Of a stretch of 64,000 nt of DNA, positions 16,756-25,175 are shown piece by piece. This DNA is from Bacteroidaceae bacterium (GTDB lineage Bacteria; Bacteroidota; Bacteroidia; Bacteroidales; Bacteroidaceae). Positions within the stretch are counted from its first letter, which is position 1. Each line of letters starts with the position of its first letter. The stretch lies in NCBI GenBank assembly GCA_017551925.1, contig JAFZKA010000047.1, positions 62,001 to 126,000 on the forward strand, given 5' to 3'. Position numbers and translations under genes: made by a program. The notes under the pieces are model-generated. The model ran no database searches. It was not told the DNA's origin and saw only the letters and a list, made by a program, of their open reading frames with translations.

Positions 16756-17874
16756 ATGAAATTATCACAATTCAAATTCAAACTCCCCGAAGAGAGAATT
16801 GCCAAATTTCCGGTTGACAACCGTGACGAATCCAGACTTATGGTCGTTCACAGGAAAAGCGGCGAGATTGAACACGTGCTGTTCAAGGAGATTATCAATT
16901 ATTTTGATGAAAAGGACGTTTTTGTATTCAATGACACCCGGGTATTTCCCGCACGTCTGTACGGAAACAAGGAGAAAACCGGTGCATGCATTGAGGTTTT
17001 CCTGTTGCGTGAACTGCGTGAAGAGAATCTTTTGTGGGATGTACAGGTAGATCCTGCCCGTAAGATCCGCATCGGAAACAAACTTTATTTTGGTGAAGAC
17101 AACTCAATGGTGGCCGAGGTGATTGACAACACCACATCACGCGGCCGTGTGTTGAGGTTCCTCTATGACGGCCCTCATGATGAGTTCAAGAAGGCCCTTT
17201 ACGCATTGGGCGAGGCCCCGATTCCCACATACCTCAAGCGCAAGGCCTGCGCCTGGTCTTATGACAAGGACGGTAATGTAGTCCAGATTCCGTTTGACCA
17301 GAAAGGGATCAACGACACCTGTGACGATGAGCGTTTCCAGACCATCTTTGCAACAAACGAGGGTGCCGTTACCGCTCCCACAGCCGGCATGCATTTCAGC
17401 CGTGAACTGCTCAAGCGCATGGAGATCAAGGGCATAGACCGCGCATTCATAACCATGCACTGCGGACTTGGAAATTTCCGTGAGATTGACGTTGAGGATC
17501 TGACCAAACATAAGATGGAGTCAGAGGAAATGTACGTTACTGAAGAGTGCACAGAGATAGTGAACAACGCCAAACTGAACGGTCACAAGATCTGCGCCAT
17601 AGGCAATACCGTAAACCGCGCTCTTGAGACAGTCGTAGGCACTGACCATCTTATCAAACCGTTTGAGGGCTGGACAAACAAGTTCATTTTCCCGCCCTAT
17701 GATTTCAGCGTAGCAGACAGCATGGTCAGCAATTTCCAGTTGCCTGAATCAATTCAACTGATGCTTACCTGCGCCTACGGAGGCTATGACCTGATCATGG
17801 GTGCTTATAACCTGGCTGTCAAGGAGGGTTACCGCTTTGGCTGCTACGGTGATGCAATGCTCATAACAGACTGA
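16756..17874 (+). CDS. queA: S-adenosylmethionine:tRNA ribosyltransferase-isomerase
   Basis: 372 residues, slightly longer than the usual 340-360. Family signatures include [21 protein letters not shown] at the start, [14 protein letters not shown] near 55, [14 protein letters not shown] near 208, and the C-terminal [15 protein letters not shown] plus [17 protein letters not shown]. It transfers the ribosyl part of SAM to 7-aminomethyl-7-deazaguanine in tRNA during queuosine synthesis. It is followed after 5 bases by folK. Confidence 0.95.
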   Translation: MKLSQFKFKLPEERIAKFPVDNRDESRLMVVHRKSGEIEHVLFKEIINYFDEKDVFVFNDTRVFPARLYGNKEKTGACIEVFLLRELREENLLWDVQVDPARKIRIGNKLYFGEDNSMVAEVIDNTTSRGRVLRFLYDGPHDEFKKALYALGEAPIPTYLKRKACAWSYDKDGNVVQIPFDQKGINDTCDDERFQTIFATNEGAVTAPTAGMHFSRELLKRMEIKGIDRAFITMHCGLGNFREIDVEDLTKHKMESEEMYVTEECTEIVNNAKLNGHKICAIGNTVNRALETVVGTDHLIKPFEGWTNKFIFPPYDFSVADSMVSNFQLPESIQLMLTCAYGGYDLIMGAYNLAVKEGYRFGCYGDAMLITD

Positions 17875-17879
17875 CTCTG

Positions 17880-18305
17880 ATGGCGGCACTGTACCTTTCA
17901 TTGGGGACCAACCTGGGTGACAGGCAGGCCAATCTGGCGGCTGCCGTCTCTCTCATTGGCGAAAGAGTGGGTACAGTGCAGGCAAAATCAAGCGTTATTG
18001 AAACAGAACCGTGGGGATTTGAAAGTTCCAACAGGTTTCTCAACATGGTTGTCAGGGTTGAAACCGGTCTGAAGCCCCTTGAGGTATTGCATACCACACA
18101 GGAGATTGAGAAAAAACTGGGACGCAGCAGAAAGACGGTTGACGGAGAGTATCATGACCGGATAATCGATATAGACATACTTCTTTACGATAACCTTGTT
18201 ATGGATACCCCGGAACTGAAAATACCGCATCCGTTCATGTATCAGCGCAGTTTCGTAACGGAACCGTTGGCTGAAATTGCACCGGACCTGATAAAAGAGA
18301 GATGA
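17880..18305 (+). CDS. folK: 2-amino-4-hydroxy-6-hydroxymethyldihydropteridine diphosphokinase
   Basis: 141 residues, on the short side for HPPK. LSLGTNLGDRQANLAAAV at the N-terminus, ETEPWGFESSNRFLNMVV near 41, and the signature DRIIDIDILLYDNLVMDTPELKIPHP with the metal-binding Asp pair are all present. It transfers pyrophosphate from ATP to the pterin in folate synthesis. It ends the truB-queA-folK run and overlaps the start of the small protein that follows. Confidence 0.94.
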   Translation: MAALYLSLGTNLGDRQANLAAAVSLIGERVGTVQAKSSVIETEPWGFESSNRFLNMVVRVETGLKPLEVLHTTQEIEKKLGRSRKTVDGEYHDRIIDIDILLYDNLVMDTPELKIPHPFMYQRSFVTEPLAEIAPDLIKER

Positions 18306-18442
18306 TTATGGCTGACAACTATCTGGAGAAACATTATGAGGATTATCTCAAAAGAAAGGCGGCGTGGGAAAAGAGCCGTGCACACAAAACGCGTCCCGGC
18401 ACTCTGTCACGCCCGCAAAAACCTGATGACGAGTCGCTGTAA
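18302..18442 (+). CDS. Small conserved basic protein (46 residues) after folK
   Basis: An open frame starts ATG ATT ATG GCT at 18302, overlapping the folK stop by 4 bases; the second Met, at 18308, is also possible. It encodes a hydrophilic 46-residue peptide beginning MIMADNYLEKHYEDYLKRK and ending in a Pro/Arg-rich tail. I recall similar short proteins behind folK in Bacteroides, sometimes labelled dehydrogenase without support. No function can be assigned. Overlap with folK and sensible codon use argue that it is real. Confidence 0.6.
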   Translation: MIMADNYLEKHYEDYLKRKAAWEKSRAHKTRPGTLSRPQKPDDESL

Positions 18443-18458
18443 CCTGATTTATCCCCAA

Positions 18459-18504
18459 GATTCATGAATCATTGTTTATGTATCGTCGGATTTGTTTAAA
18501 TTTG
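18459..18504 (+). promoter_or_regulatory. Probable promoter of the phosphonate-glycan operon
   Basis: TAAATTTG at 18497-18504 is a perfect -7 box. TTG at 18472-18474, with a 22-base spacer, is a weaker -33. A perfect 12-base palindrome, GATTCATGAATC (18459-18470), abuts the -33 and could bind a regulator, although such short palindromes occur by chance. The leader to the first ATG (18547) is about 35 bases. Confidence 0.6.
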
Positions 18505-18546
18505 TAAAAAGACTGTCCAAGACAAGCAGTAACCATATATCAATTT

Positions 18547-20556
18547 ATGAAAGCAATCATTCTAAATTCAGGATTAGGACACAGGATGGGTTCCATAACT
18601 GACACCCACCCCAAATGCATGACTGAAATTTCATCAGACAATACCATATTGAGCCGGCAACTGAAAAAACTGGCGGCATTCGGAATTGACCAGGTGGTAA
18701 TGACCACCGGATACTACAACAGTATCCTTGAGGAATATTGCAAAGGCTTGCATCTGCCTATCCGATTCACTTTTGTGAACAATCCGGTATATGACAAGAC
18801 AAACTACATTTACAGCATTTATTGTGCCAAGGATGTTCTTAAGGATGATGATGTGATCCTGATGCACGGTGACCTGGTGTTTGAGCCGTTGGTTCTTGAA
18901 GCCATTCTGGACAGCAAGGTCAGTTGCATGGCGGTAAGCAGTACACTGCCGTTACCTGACAAGGATTTCAAGGCGGTCATAAAAGACGGACGCATAGAAA
19001 AGATAGGGATTGAGTTCTTTGAGAATGCACTGGCAGCACAGCCTCTCTACAAGATCCTCAAGAAAGACTGGCTTGTCTGGCTTGAAAATATTGAAAGGTT
19101 CTGTGAGCAGGACAACCGTAACTGTTATGCCGAAAACGCTTTCAACCAGGTTTCTGACCAATGCCTTATCTATCCCGTTGATGTCAAGGATATGCTGTGC
19201 GCCGAAATTGACACTCCCCAGGACCTTGAAGCGGTTAGTGCCAGGGTCAAGGAGGTCAATGAACGCACCGTCTATATGTGCTGTTCAACCGATTACATAC
19301 ACAGCGGGCACATTGCCATCATAAACAAGGCCTGCCGTTTGGGACGACTCACCATCGGAGTCCTGTCTGATGAGGCCGTAGCCAGTTACAAACGCTACCC
19401 GCTGCTTCCGTTTGACGAACGCAAGTCACTGTTTGAAAATATTGCCGGCGTTGAAAAGGTCATTGAGCAAAAGACACTCAGTTATTCCGATAACCTCAGA
19501 GCACTCAAGCCCGATTATGTAGTTCACGGCGATGACTGGGTTGAAGGCTTTCAGAAACCTGTCCGTGACGAGGTGATTAAAGTGCTTGGCGAATACGGAG
19601 GAAAACTTGTTGAATATCCCTACTCATCGGACCCCAAATACCGTCAGTTGGACTCCACACTGCGTGCAGAACTGGCTATGCCTGACATGCGTCGCGGAAG
19701 ACTGCGCAAACTCATAAACATGAAGGGGCTGATAACTGCAATGGAAGCCCACAGCGGTATTACCGGCCTGATTGTTGAAAAGACCACCGTACTGCAGGAC
19801 GGCAAGACATACCAGTTTGATGCCATGTGGATAAGTTCGCTCTGCGACTCTACAGCCAAGGGTAAGCCCGATATCGAACTGGTTGACATGACCAGCCGTT
19901 TCCGCACCATTGATGACATAATGGAGGTTACCACAAAACCCATAATATTTGACGGTGACACCGGCGGACTGACAGAGCATTTTGTTTACACGGTACGTTC
20001 GTTGGAGCGCATGGGAGTGTCAATGGTAATCATTGAGGATAAGACAGGACTCAAAAAGAACTCTCTGTTCGGAACCGAAGTCAAACAAACTCAGGATACG
20101 ATTGAAAACTTCTGTGAAAAGATCAGGGCGGGAAAGAGAGCCCAAAAGACAAAAGAGTTCATGATATGCGCCCGTATTGAAAGCCTTATCCTGGAACAGG
20201 GCATGGACGATGCTCTTAAACGTGCATTCGCATTCTCTCAAGCCGGAGCCGACGCCATTATGATACACTCCCGCAAAAAGGATCCTGCCGAAATATTCGA
20301 GTTCGTTGAAAAGTTCCGCCAAAAAAATGCAACGACTCCCATTGTAGTGGTGCCCACATCATTCAATACCGTTACAGAGGATGAGTTCAAACGCCGCGGA
20401 GTCAACGTTGTAATTTACGCCAACCAGTTGACACGGACAGGGTTTCCCGCCATGCAGAATGCCGCACGCACCATATTGGAGCATCACAGGGCCAAGGAGT
20501 GCGACGATATGTGCATGAGCATCAAGGAGATTATTACACTTATTCCTGAAGAATAA
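18547..20556 (+). CDS. Trifunctional NTP-transferase / cytidylyltransferase / phosphoenolpyruvate mutase
   Basis: 669 residues with three domains. (1) About 1-235: LicC-like nucleotidyltransferase (NSGLGHRMGSITDTHPKCM, then LMHGDLVFEP and EIDTPQDLEAV as metal sites). (2) About 240-365: an HxGH cytidylyltransferase-like domain (CSTDYIHSGHIAII, VVHGDDW), as found fused to PEP mutases of the AepX type. (3) About 385-665: PEP mutase, with the diagnostic EDKX5NS motif (EDKTGLKKNS, Glu497 to Ser506). That motif separates PEP mutase from isocitrate-lyase relatives. It should convert PEP to phosphonopyruvate, creating the C-P bond, and activate a phosphonate as a CMP-ester. First gene of the operon, 10 bases before the decarboxylase. 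The triple fusion is unusual; PEP mutase identity is very secure, nucleotide and substrate of the other domains are inferred. Confidence 0.9.
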   Translation: MKAIILNSGLGHRMGSITDTHPKCMTEISSDNTILSRQLKKLAAFGIDQVVMTTGYYNSILEEYCKGLHLPIRFTFVNNPVYDKTNYIYSIYCAKDVLKDDDVILMHGDLVFEPLVLEAILDSKVSCMAVSSTLPLPDKDFKAVIKDGRIEKIGIEFFENALAAQPLYKILKKDWLVWLENIERFCEQDNRNCYAENAFNQVSDQCLIYPVDVKDMLCAEIDTPQDLEAVSARVKEVNERTVYMCCSTDYIHSGHIAIINKACRLGRLTIGVLSDEAVASYKRYPLLPFDERKSLFENIAGVEKVIEQKTLSYSDNLRALKPDYVVHGDDWVEGFQKPVRDEVIKVLGEYGGKLVEYPYSSDPKYRQLDSTLRAELAMPDMRRGRLRKLINMKGLITAMEAHSGITGLIVEKTTVLQDGKTYQFDAMWISSLCDSTAKGKPDIELVDMTSRFRTIDDIMEVTTKPIIFDGDTGGLTEHFVYTVRSLERMGVSMVIIEDKTGLKKNSLFGTEVKQTQDTIENFCEKIRAGKRAQKTKEFMICARIESLILEQGMDDALKRAFAFSQAGADAIMIHSRKKDPAEIFEFVEKFRQKNATTPIVVVPTSFNTVTEDEFKRRGVNVVIYANQLTRTGFPAMQNAARTILEHHRAKECDDMCMSIKEIITLIPEE

Positions 20557-20565
20557 ACCAGAATT

Positions 20566-21696
20566 ATGATCCGACCAGAATTCTTTATTGAAAAACTTAA
20601 GGAGAACGGTATTGACTGCTTTGCAGGCGTACCTGACAGTCTGCTTAAGAACATATGCGCTTATATAACCGATCATTCTGACGCACAACATAACATCATA
20701 ACAGCCAATGAAGGTGCTGCGTTAGGTTTGGCTGCCGGTCACTATCTGGCAACCGGAAAACCGGCTTGTGTCTATATGCAGAACAGTGGAGAGGGAAACA
20801 TTATCAACCCGCTTGCATCGCTTACCGACAAGGAGGTTTACAACATTCCGATACTGCTGCTCATAGGCTGGCGCGGACGTCCTGGAGTACATGACGAACC
20901 GCAGCACGTCAAGCAGGGCAAGATTACCACCGGATTGCTCGATGTAATGGGCATAAACTACGATATCCTTTCAAAAGATGAGGACGAGGCAGGCAGGCAG
21001 ATTGAAAAAGCCGCCCTGGCTCTCCATAACAACGACGTATATGCTCTGGTCATAGAAAAAGAGACCTTTCAGGAGTATAAACTGCAGAATGTTGAAGTCA
21101 ATGACCTTACGCTGTCACGTGAGGAGGCCATTCAGACAGCGGCATCGGCTTTAGGACCAAAAGACATAATTGTGAGCACAACCGGAATGATCAGCCGGGA
21201 ACTGTTTGAAGCGCGTACCGCATGGGGGCAAGGGCACGAACGTGATTTCCTGACTGTAGGTTCCATGGGACACGCCAGCCAGATTGCCTTGGGCATTGCC
21301 CTGGAGAAACCTGACCGCAATGTATGGTGTTTTGACGGCGACGGCGCTACAATAATGCATATGGGTTCTTTGGCTATCGTTGCAAGCAAGAAACCGGCCA
21401 ACTACATTCATGTGGTTTTCAATAACGGAGCCCATGATTCGGTCGGAGGCCAGCCCACGGTAGGTCTCAAGATAGACTTGCCCGCAGTGGCAAAAGCCGT
21501 TGGCTATGCCGCCGCATTCAGTGTCTCAACAAAAGAGGAACTGAATTCCCAACTCTCAATGCTCAATTCTCAGTTAAAGGCCGGTCCGGTCTTTCTGGAG
21601 ATAAAAGTGAAGAAGGGAAACCGTAAAGACCTGGGTCGTCCCACAACCACCCCGATAGAGAACAAACAGGCTCTGATGCAATTCCTAAAAGACTGA
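20566..21696 (+). CDS. Phosphonopyruvate decarboxylase
   Basis: 376 residues, the normal length for Ppd/AepY. The N-terminal half binds the ThDP pyrimidine (GVPDSLLKNIC, NEGAALGLAAGHYLATGKPA with the catalytic Glu, YMQNSGEGNIINPLASL, HDEPQHVKQG). The C-terminal half has the ThDP-pyrophosphate motif from CFDGDGATIMHMGSLAI to NNGAHDSVGGQP. It decarboxylates phosphonopyruvate to phosphonoacetaldehyde, which makes the unfavourable PEP mutase step irreversible. It lies between the PEP mutase gene and the dehydrogenase, as phosphonate logic requires. Confidence 0.94.
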   Translation: MIRPEFFIEKLKENGIDCFAGVPDSLLKNICAYITDHSDAQHNIITANEGAALGLAAGHYLATGKPACVYMQNSGEGNIINPLASLTDKEVYNIPILLLIGWRGRPGVHDEPQHVKQGKITTGLLDVMGINYDILSKDEDEAGRQIEKAALALHNNDVYALVIEKETFQEYKLQNVEVNDLTLSREEAIQTAASALGPKDIIVSTTGMISRELFEARTAWGQGHERDFLTVGSMGHASQIALGIALEKPDRNVWCFDGDGATIMHMGSLAIVASKKPANYIHVVFNNGAHDSVGGQPTVGLKIDLPAVAKAVGYAAAFSVSTKEELNSQLSMLNSQLKAGPVFLEIKVKKGNRKDLGRPTTTPIENKQALMQFLKD

Positions 21697-21700
21697 ATGT

Positions 21701-22819
21701 ATGCAGCAGATATTGAATGGCATAGATAAACTGCAGGAGATACTTAAGGCCGTGAATTGCAGGAAACTGTTCATGGTCACAGACTCCTCATATCCGTTCC
21801 TGAACATAAAAGGGGAGATAGAACAGGCTGACGTGAAAAAAGTCTGTTTTTCAGATTTCAGCCCCAACCCTCTGTTTGAAGATGTCTGCAAAGGAATAGA
21901 TCTTTTTACCTGTCAGGAGTGCGATGCCATTCTCGCTGTGGGCGGAGGCAGTTCAATCGATGTAGCCAAATGCATAAAACTTGCAGTTCTTGCCACCCAA
22001 GGCCGTGATGCCCTGATTCCGCCGCTTGTCTCTGAACAGGTTGCGATTCAAGGCGGACGTATTCCGTTCATTGCCATACCTACGACAGCCGGAACCGGGA
22101 GTGAATCAACACATAACGCCGTGATGTATTACCAGGGTTCCAAACAGACTGTGACCAATGACGGCGTTCTGCCTGATTATGCGCTGCTTGAGCCGAAGGT
22201 GCTTGCCACACTGCCCCTGTATCAGAAAAAATGCACAATGCTTGATGCCCTGTGCCAGGGAATAGAGAGTTGGTGGTCTGTAAATTCCACCGATGAAAGC
22301 AAGGATTATTCCAAAACAGCGGTGCAACTGATTACACGCTATTGGCGCAGTTACATTTTTGACAATGACGCTCATGCCGCCGCACAGATCATGAACGCGG
22401 CCAATTATGCGGGCCGGGCCATAAACATATCGGCCACTACCGCAGCCCACGCCATGAGCTACAAAATCACGTCATTGTACAGACTTCCTCACGGACATGC
22501 CGTTGCAGTCTGCCTGCCGGAGATATGGGACTACATGATTTCACATCCTGAAAAATGCATTGATCCCCGGGGGAAAGAGTACATGCAGAATATCTTCAGT
22601 CTGATTTCAGAAAGCATGGGTGCATCGGACCCCCTACAGGCCGTTTCGCTTTTCCGTAACATTATGAAAGAGATGGAGATGAAGAACCCGGTTGCTGTCA
22701 ACAGGGATCCCGAACTGACACAACTTGCCGGTTCAGTCAATCCTGTCCGGCTCAGGAACAACCCTGTTCTGCTGGATTCAGAAACGCTTTTGAACCTTTA
22801 TGAACTTATTGTAATATAA
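21701..22819 (+). CDS. Iron-type alcohol dehydrogenase, probable phosphonoacetaldehyde reductase
   Basis: 372 residues of the group III metal-dependent ADH family. The nucleotide loop is ILAVGGGSSIDVAK near 79-92, and IPTTAGTGSEST follows near 128. The metal site uses Asp in DALCQGIES and the two His residues of AAHAMSYKI and LPHGHAV, but the second ligand position, His in the usual DALTHAIE, is Gln here. Next to PEP mutase and phosphonopyruvate decarboxylase it should reduce phosphonoacetaldehyde to 2-hydroxyethylphosphonate, like PhpC-type reductases. No aminotransferase for 2-aminoethylphosphonate is present, which supports this. Confidence 0.87.
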   Translation: MQQILNGIDKLQEILKAVNCRKLFMVTDSSYPFLNIKGEIEQADVKKVCFSDFSPNPLFEDVCKGIDLFTCQECDAILAVGGGSSIDVAKCIKLAVLATQGRDALIPPLVSEQVAIQGGRIPFIAIPTTAGTGSESTHNAVMYYQGSKQTVTNDGVLPDYALLEPKVLATLPLYQKKCTMLDALCQGIESWWSVNSTDESKDYSKTAVQLITRYWRSYIFDNDAHAAAQIMNAANYAGRAINISATTAAHAMSYKITSLYRLPHGHAVAVCLPEIWDYMISHPEKCIDPRGKEYMQNIFSLISESMGASDPLQAVSLFRNIMKEMEMKNPVAVNRDPELTQLAGSVNPVRLRNNPVLLDSETLLNLYELIVI

Positions 22820-22830
22820 CTGCCGCTGAT

Positions 22831-24357
22831 ATGACTGTAATTGACCAAAAGAGAATAGCCAAGAACACCCTGATGCTTGCCATCAGGATGGGACTTATGA
22901 CTGTGGTCAAACTATATACGGTCAAGGTGGTGATGGATGCCCTGGGCAATATTGACTACGGTATCTTCAATACGGTGGCAGGTGTGGTCCTGACGTTCTC
23001 ATTCATTAATGATACCATGTCAACGGCGTGCCAAAGGTTTCTGGCCGTAGGCATGGGTAAGAATGACTACGTCCAAGTAAGAAACACATTCAGCCTGTGC
23101 ATCCAGGTGTTTTTTGCCATAGCACTGATTGTCGCACTGCTTTGTGAGACAGGAGGTGTGGTTCTGCTCCATAACAAGATACAATTGGACGGCCGTTCCA
23201 TGAGTACCGCCCACATGGTATTCCAACTGGCTATCATCTCATTCATCTTTACCATAATAAAGACTCCCTATCACGGTATGGTTATCATGAAGGAGAAGAT
23301 GAATGTCTATACCTGTATCAGTATAATCGAGGTTCTTGGCAACTTGGGCATAGCCGTTCTGATAGCACATTCCGGCAAAGACCGGCTTGTACTATATTCA
23401 GTACTGATGATGCTTGTCAATGCAATGGTATCACTGGCCTACGTCTCTTACTGCAATATACGGTACAAGGAGTGCCGGTTCAGATATTACTGGGATTTTG
23501 CCGAATTCAAGGAGATTCTGTACTTTGTCACCTGGAACATGTTCGGTTCACTTGCCATTTCCCTTAAAAGTTACGGACTGAATGTGCTCATAAACATATT
23601 CTTTGGAAATATTGTTGTGTCTGCAAGAACCCTGGCCTTTAAGATTTACGGAATACTGCTTGAGTTCTCAGGCAATATAACCACTGCTGTCAGACCGCAG
23701 ATCATCAAATCCTATACCGCAGGCGATAAGGAGGGAATGTTCAAACTGGTGTTCCAAGGTTCCAAGTTTGCCTATTACCTGTTCCTGATAGTGTCACTGC
23801 CCCTGTTCCTGGAGATACCTTTTGTGCTGGACCTGTGGATTGACGATGTTCCGGAATATACCGTATTGTTTACAAGACTCTGCATAATAAACGGTCTGTT
23901 TGATGTACTTGTAACTCCGCTGGCAGTTTCAATGCAGGCTTACGGAAAAATAAGGACCTACCAACTGGTGTGCAGTTTCTTCATTATGCTGGTAATTCCC
24001 GTCTCCTATATTTTCCTTAAACTGGGATTCCCGCCCCAGACAGTATTTTACGTTTCAATCATAATATGCGCGCTGGCCGTTGTAATCAGGGTGTTGTTCA
24101 TAAACCACTACATCGGCCTGCCTGTAGGCGGATATTTCAGGAGAGTGATGCTGCCGATGGTTACGGTCACAGCCTGTTCTGCAGTTATTCCCGCAGTACT
24201 GGAACTGACTGTAAGCAACACCATACTGCGGTTCTTTACCGTATGTGCAACTGCAGTTCTGATGATATGCATATCGGCCTATACCATAGGTATGACCGTT
24301 ACTGAAAGAAAGCATACTGCTGATTATATAAAGAGATTTCTTAAAGCAAAAAGGTGA
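22831..24357 (+). CDS. Polysaccharide flippase (MOP/Wzx-like)
   Basis: 508 residues with roughly 12-14 hydrophobic helices spread along the whole length. The N-terminus (RIAKNTLMLAIRMGLMTVVKLYTVKVVMDALG) and TACQRFLAVGMGKND near 66 are typical of oligosaccharide flippases of the MATE/Wzx group. It probably moves a lipid-linked oligosaccharide across the inner membrane. It sits between the phosphonate genes and the transferases, so its cargo is likely the glycan made by this cluster. Substrate is inferred. Confidence 0.88.
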   Translation: MTVIDQKRIAKNTLMLAIRMGLMTVVKLYTVKVVMDALGNIDYGIFNTVAGVVLTFSFINDTMSTACQRFLAVGMGKNDYVQVRNTFSLCIQVFFAIALIVALLCETGGVVLLHNKIQLDGRSMSTAHMVFQLAIISFIFTIIKTPYHGMVIMKEKMNVYTCISIIEVLGNLGIAVLIAHSGKDRLVLYSVLMMLVNAMVSLAYVSYCNIRYKECRFRYYWDFAEFKEILYFVTWNMFGSLAISLKSYGLNVLINIFFGNIVVSARTLAFKIYGILLEFSGNITTAVRPQIIKSYTAGDKEGMFKLVFQGSKFAYYLFLIVSLPLFLEIPFVLDLWIDDVPEYTVLFTRLCIINGLFDVLVTPLAVSMQAYGKIRTYQLVCSFFIMLVIPVSYIFLKLGFPPQTVFYVSIIICALAVVIRVLFINHYIGLPVGGYFRRVMLPMVTVTACSAVIPAVLELTVSNTILRFFTVCATAVLMICISAYTIGMTVTERKHTADYIKRFLKAKR

Positions 24358-24360
24358 CAA

Positions 24361-25167
24361 ATGGAAGACTATTCTGTCTATAACGGTGAGGGTACGGTTC
24401 TCCGTAAAGCCCAGATGCATATGGTTGACATCCTGGTTGAAATAGACAGGATCTGCCGTAAGCATGACATACCCTATTGGATTGACTTTGGAACCCTGTT
24501 GGGAGCCGTCAGACACAAAGGCTTTATTCCATGGGATGATGACCTGGATATCTCCATTCTGAGAAAAGACAGAAAACGTTTCTGCCGGTATATGCAAAAG
24601 GAACTGCCGGAGCGCTTTTTCCTGTTTGACAACAAATCAGTAAAGTATTTCCATAAAAGCGGAATAATAAAGGTTATGGACCGCAATACGCGTGTCATGG
24701 AGAACTACTTTGATGAAAATGAGATAAAAGGCGATTACGGACTGTGGGTTGATGTCTTTTGCGTTGAAAAAGGAACCTCACGCTACCGCAGACATATCAA
24801 TGAGACCTACGGACGCCTGATACGCAGAATGCAGGGTAATGTCAATGACGGAGCCCTGAACAAGGCTGTCGCCTATCTCCTGTATCCTTTTTCCTCACTG
24901 GAAATTCTGCTGTACCGCCTTTTCCACAGGCTGTCACCCAAAGACCTTCTCATATATGACCTGAAGGCTCTGGTTGCCAACGCCCTCTATTCAGAGCGTA
25001 CATTAAAACAGATTTTCCCTCTTAAGGATATCTCTTTTGAAGGTCATGCATTTCTCTGTCCCAATGACACGGATGCATTCCTTAAGGAGACCTATCATGA
25101 TTACATGGAGATTCCACCCGCCGAAAAGCGGATAACGCATCTCTCAAACATAGAATTTTACGATTAA
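24361..25167 (+). CDS. LicD-family phosphotransferase 1
   Basis: 268 residues. The LicD core is WIDFGTLLGAVRHKGFIPWD followed by DDLDISI, near residues 40-66, with the GT/DDD nucleotidyltransferase-fold metal residues. LicD proteins transfer phosphocholine from CDP-choline, or phosphonates from CMP-phosphonates, onto sugars of surface glycans. With CMP-phosphonate likely made upstream, this is a candidate hydroxyethylphosphonate transferase. It starts 3 bases after the flippase stop. It shares the core but otherwise differs from the second LicD at 26368-27282. Confidence 0.9.
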   Translation: MEDYSVYNGEGTVLRKAQMHMVDILVEIDRICRKHDIPYWIDFGTLLGAVRHKGFIPWDDDLDISILRKDRKRFCRYMQKELPERFFLFDNKSVKYFHKSGIIKVMDRNTRVMENYFDENEIKGDYGLWVDVFCVEKGTSRYRRHINETYGRLIRRMQGNVNDGALNKAVAYLLYPFSSLEILLYRLFHRLSPKDLLIYDLKALVANALYSERTLKQIFPLKDISFEGHAFLCPNDTDAFLKETYHDYMEIPPAEKRITHLSNIEFYD

Positions 25168-25175
25168 GCGGCTAT

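Noticed and set aside
18459..18470. 12-base perfect palindrome GATTCATGAATC as a specific operator
   Set aside because: Short palindromes of this length are expected by chance several times in 64 kb; kept only as a note within the promoter.
24055..24597. 180-codon minus-strand frame over the flippase/licD junction
   Set aside because: Spans two well-supported genes; no family resemblance.
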